Shown: positions 62,331 to 64,000 of the stretch, in pieces
How positions within the stretch are numbered: position 1 is the stretch's first letter
How the letters are laid out: every line of letters begins with the position of its first letter
From: Callorhinus ursinus
Taxonomy: Eukaryota > Chordata > Mammalia > Carnivora > Otariidae
Assembly: GCF_003265705.1 (NCBI RefSeq)
Contig: NW_020312968.1
Location: forward strand, 10,520,548 to 10,584,547
Direction of reading: 5' to 3'
Length of the DNA: 64,000 nt
Notes under the pieces: model-generated
The model's input: only the letters and a program-made list of their open reading frames with translations
Told to the model about the DNA's origin: nothing
Databases searched by the model: none
Program-made: the position numbers and the translations under genes

Positions 62331-63444
62331 ATAAAATAATCCATGCAATATGCCAATAACCTGAGGCACAATGCGTGCAAGAGAGGTTCCTGGGCTGCAA
62401 ACAGCTCACACATGAGCAATGGGAGTTCCCAGAGGTGCACTGGATGGGGAGGCTTTGGCTTTCCAGTGATGGCCAGCAGCCATCGCCACCCCACCACTTT
62501 TTGATGTGGAAAATGATATTCTCTCCATCTTACATAAAGTGTGGTTCAAACCCAATTTTCATTCTCCCTAGCACTTCCTTTCTAACCAGCTGCCTCCTTT
62601 ATCTATTCCTAGAGGGAAATTCTGGAAAACCACAGCAACGTCCTAGAAAATCTACCCTCCTTATGAAGTAGAATAGACTTTGACTCTTCCTTGTACATCC
62701 CACCCCCCCATATCTGTTATAATTGTAGAAGAATATTGTAAGTGTATTACCTGAAGTTTCTCCAAGCTCACATTCCAATGCCATGGGCTTGAGAACTATG
62801 GACGGGTTGCCTCTTTTGGAAAGCTTACCCTAAGCTAAGTAAAGCAAGAACATTAACAGCTGCATTAAATCCTTGTGTTCTTTTTAAAAATGCTTTTGAG
62901 ACACAGACAAAATTTATTATTGAGTATTCCTGGTCTCACTATGAACACTTGAGGCCTTTGCTCCCCAGCAAAGATAATATTGTCCCTGCCTGCTTAGTGT
63001 CTCCTCTTTGCCCACCCTCTTAAGAGATTTTTTCTCTCTTGCCAACTTAATCACTGCATTCCTGTGACACAGAATCAGGAGAATAAGAAGAAAGAGGTAG
63101 GACACCAACAGGTGAAAAAAGAGTGGGGAGCACTGGGGAGTAGTGGAAGAGAGAAAGTGGAGAAGAGAAGCTCCAGGTGGGCTCCAGCAATGAGAAAGTA
63201 GTAGGGTAATAAGAATCTTAGAGAAGATGGCTAGGATCTATATATTGATCCCTTTTAATATGTTCTGAGAACTGCAAGCAAAATATAGAACCACTTTTCA
63301 TTTGCTTTTCGTTGTTTCTTTGAAGTCACACTGCTCTGACACTTGATCACATAAGGACAAAATTTATTCAGGCTCTAATACATTCTAGAACACGCAAGTA
63401 TGATACTCATAAAATTGTTTTTAAAAGAGCCAAGGTGAGGATCA

Positions 63445-64000
63445 ATATGAAAACAGCAGATTTGAACAACACTATAGACCAAATGGACCTAACAGATATA
63501 TATAGAACATTCAATCCAACAGCAGTAGAATATATGGTCTTCTAGAGCAAACACAGGACATTTTCCAGGACAGATCATGTTAGTCCACAATACAAGTCCA
63601 AAGAAATTTAAGAAAATAGAAATTATATCAAGTATAGTTTTCACAGTGATAATGGAATTATAAATGAGTAAAAGAAGGAAAGCTGGAACATTCTTAAATA
63701 CATGAAAATTTAGCAACATGCTTTCGAACAACCACTAGATCACAGAATAAATCAAAAGAAAAATTTTAAACTGTCTTGAGACAAACAAAAATAGAAACAA
63801 AGCATCACAAAACTTATGGGAGGCAAAAAGAGCATTTCTAAGAGGAAAGTTTATATTATAAATGCACACACTAAGAAAGAAGAAAGATCTCAAATAAGCA
63901 ACTTAACATTATGCTCAAGGAACTAGAAAAAGAAGAGCAAATGAAGCCCAAAGTTAGCAGAAGGAGGGCAATAATAAAGATTAAAGAAGAAATAACCGAA
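63445..64000 (+). repeat. L1 ORF2 fragment running off the window
   Basis: It opens in the endonuclease end of ORF2 (AACACTATAGACCAAATGGAC, then AACATTCAATCCAACAGCAG) and proceeds to AAGGAACTAGAAAAAGAAGAG. The frames carry stops. It continues past base 64000. Confidence 0.85.

Overview
The window is nuclear DNA of a carnivoran mammal. Fifteen tRNA-derived CAN-SINE (SINEC) copies carry the diagnostic GGGGCGCCTGGGTGGCTCAG head and the TC-rich / AATAAATAAAATCTTT tail, and the L1 copies have carnivoran-type 3' ends. The SINE subfamilies fit a caniform (bear, seal or mustelid type), but I cannot name the species.

The only protein-coding gene I can support is PGM5 (aciculin, the phosphoglucomutase-like muscle adhesion protein), on the minus strand. 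Three consecutive internal exons are present: 32784-32899, 5038-5173 and 787-970. All three have GT/AG splice sites and the intron phases join correctly. Together they give a continuous stretch of 144 residues across the end of domain 3 and the start of domain 4, including the family's [12 protein letters not shown] sugar-binding loop. The 5' exons should lie to the right of the window and the last exons to the left, so the rest of the window is intron. No bacterial-type genes, CRISPR arrays or operons are present.

Layout. 1-786: intron. 787-970: exon. 971-5037: 4.1 kb intron with an L2 and two SINEs. 5038-5173: exon. 5174-32783: 27.6 kb intron. It holds a MaLR LTR (MLT1) split by an L1, several MIR, L2 and MER5 relics, a 100-N gap, a nested pair of SINEs at one target, a 7.3-kb full-length but inactivated L1 (21267-28557) with a second 100-N gap, a HAL1-like relic, tandem L1 fragments carrying a 3'-truncated U2 snRNA retrocopy, and a twin-primed L1. 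32784-32899: exon. 32900-64000: intron with old L1 layers, an L1 nested in an L1, SINEs, two SINE-L1 fused insertions (51751-52184, 55865-56273) and a 3.6-kb antisense L1M. A further L1 runs off the right edge.

The most interesting signal is a recurring architecture: heterologous retrotransposon RNA fused to an L1 3'UTR inside a single target-site duplication. It occurs three times (full-length L1 plus a second, different L1 3'UTR; SINE plus L1 3'UTR twice). It suggests template switching during target-primed reverse transcription, or read-through transcripts. Both N gaps are flanked by near-identical direct repeats and are probably false duplications from unmerged contig ends. Repeat family names rest on recall of consensus sequences, not on a search.
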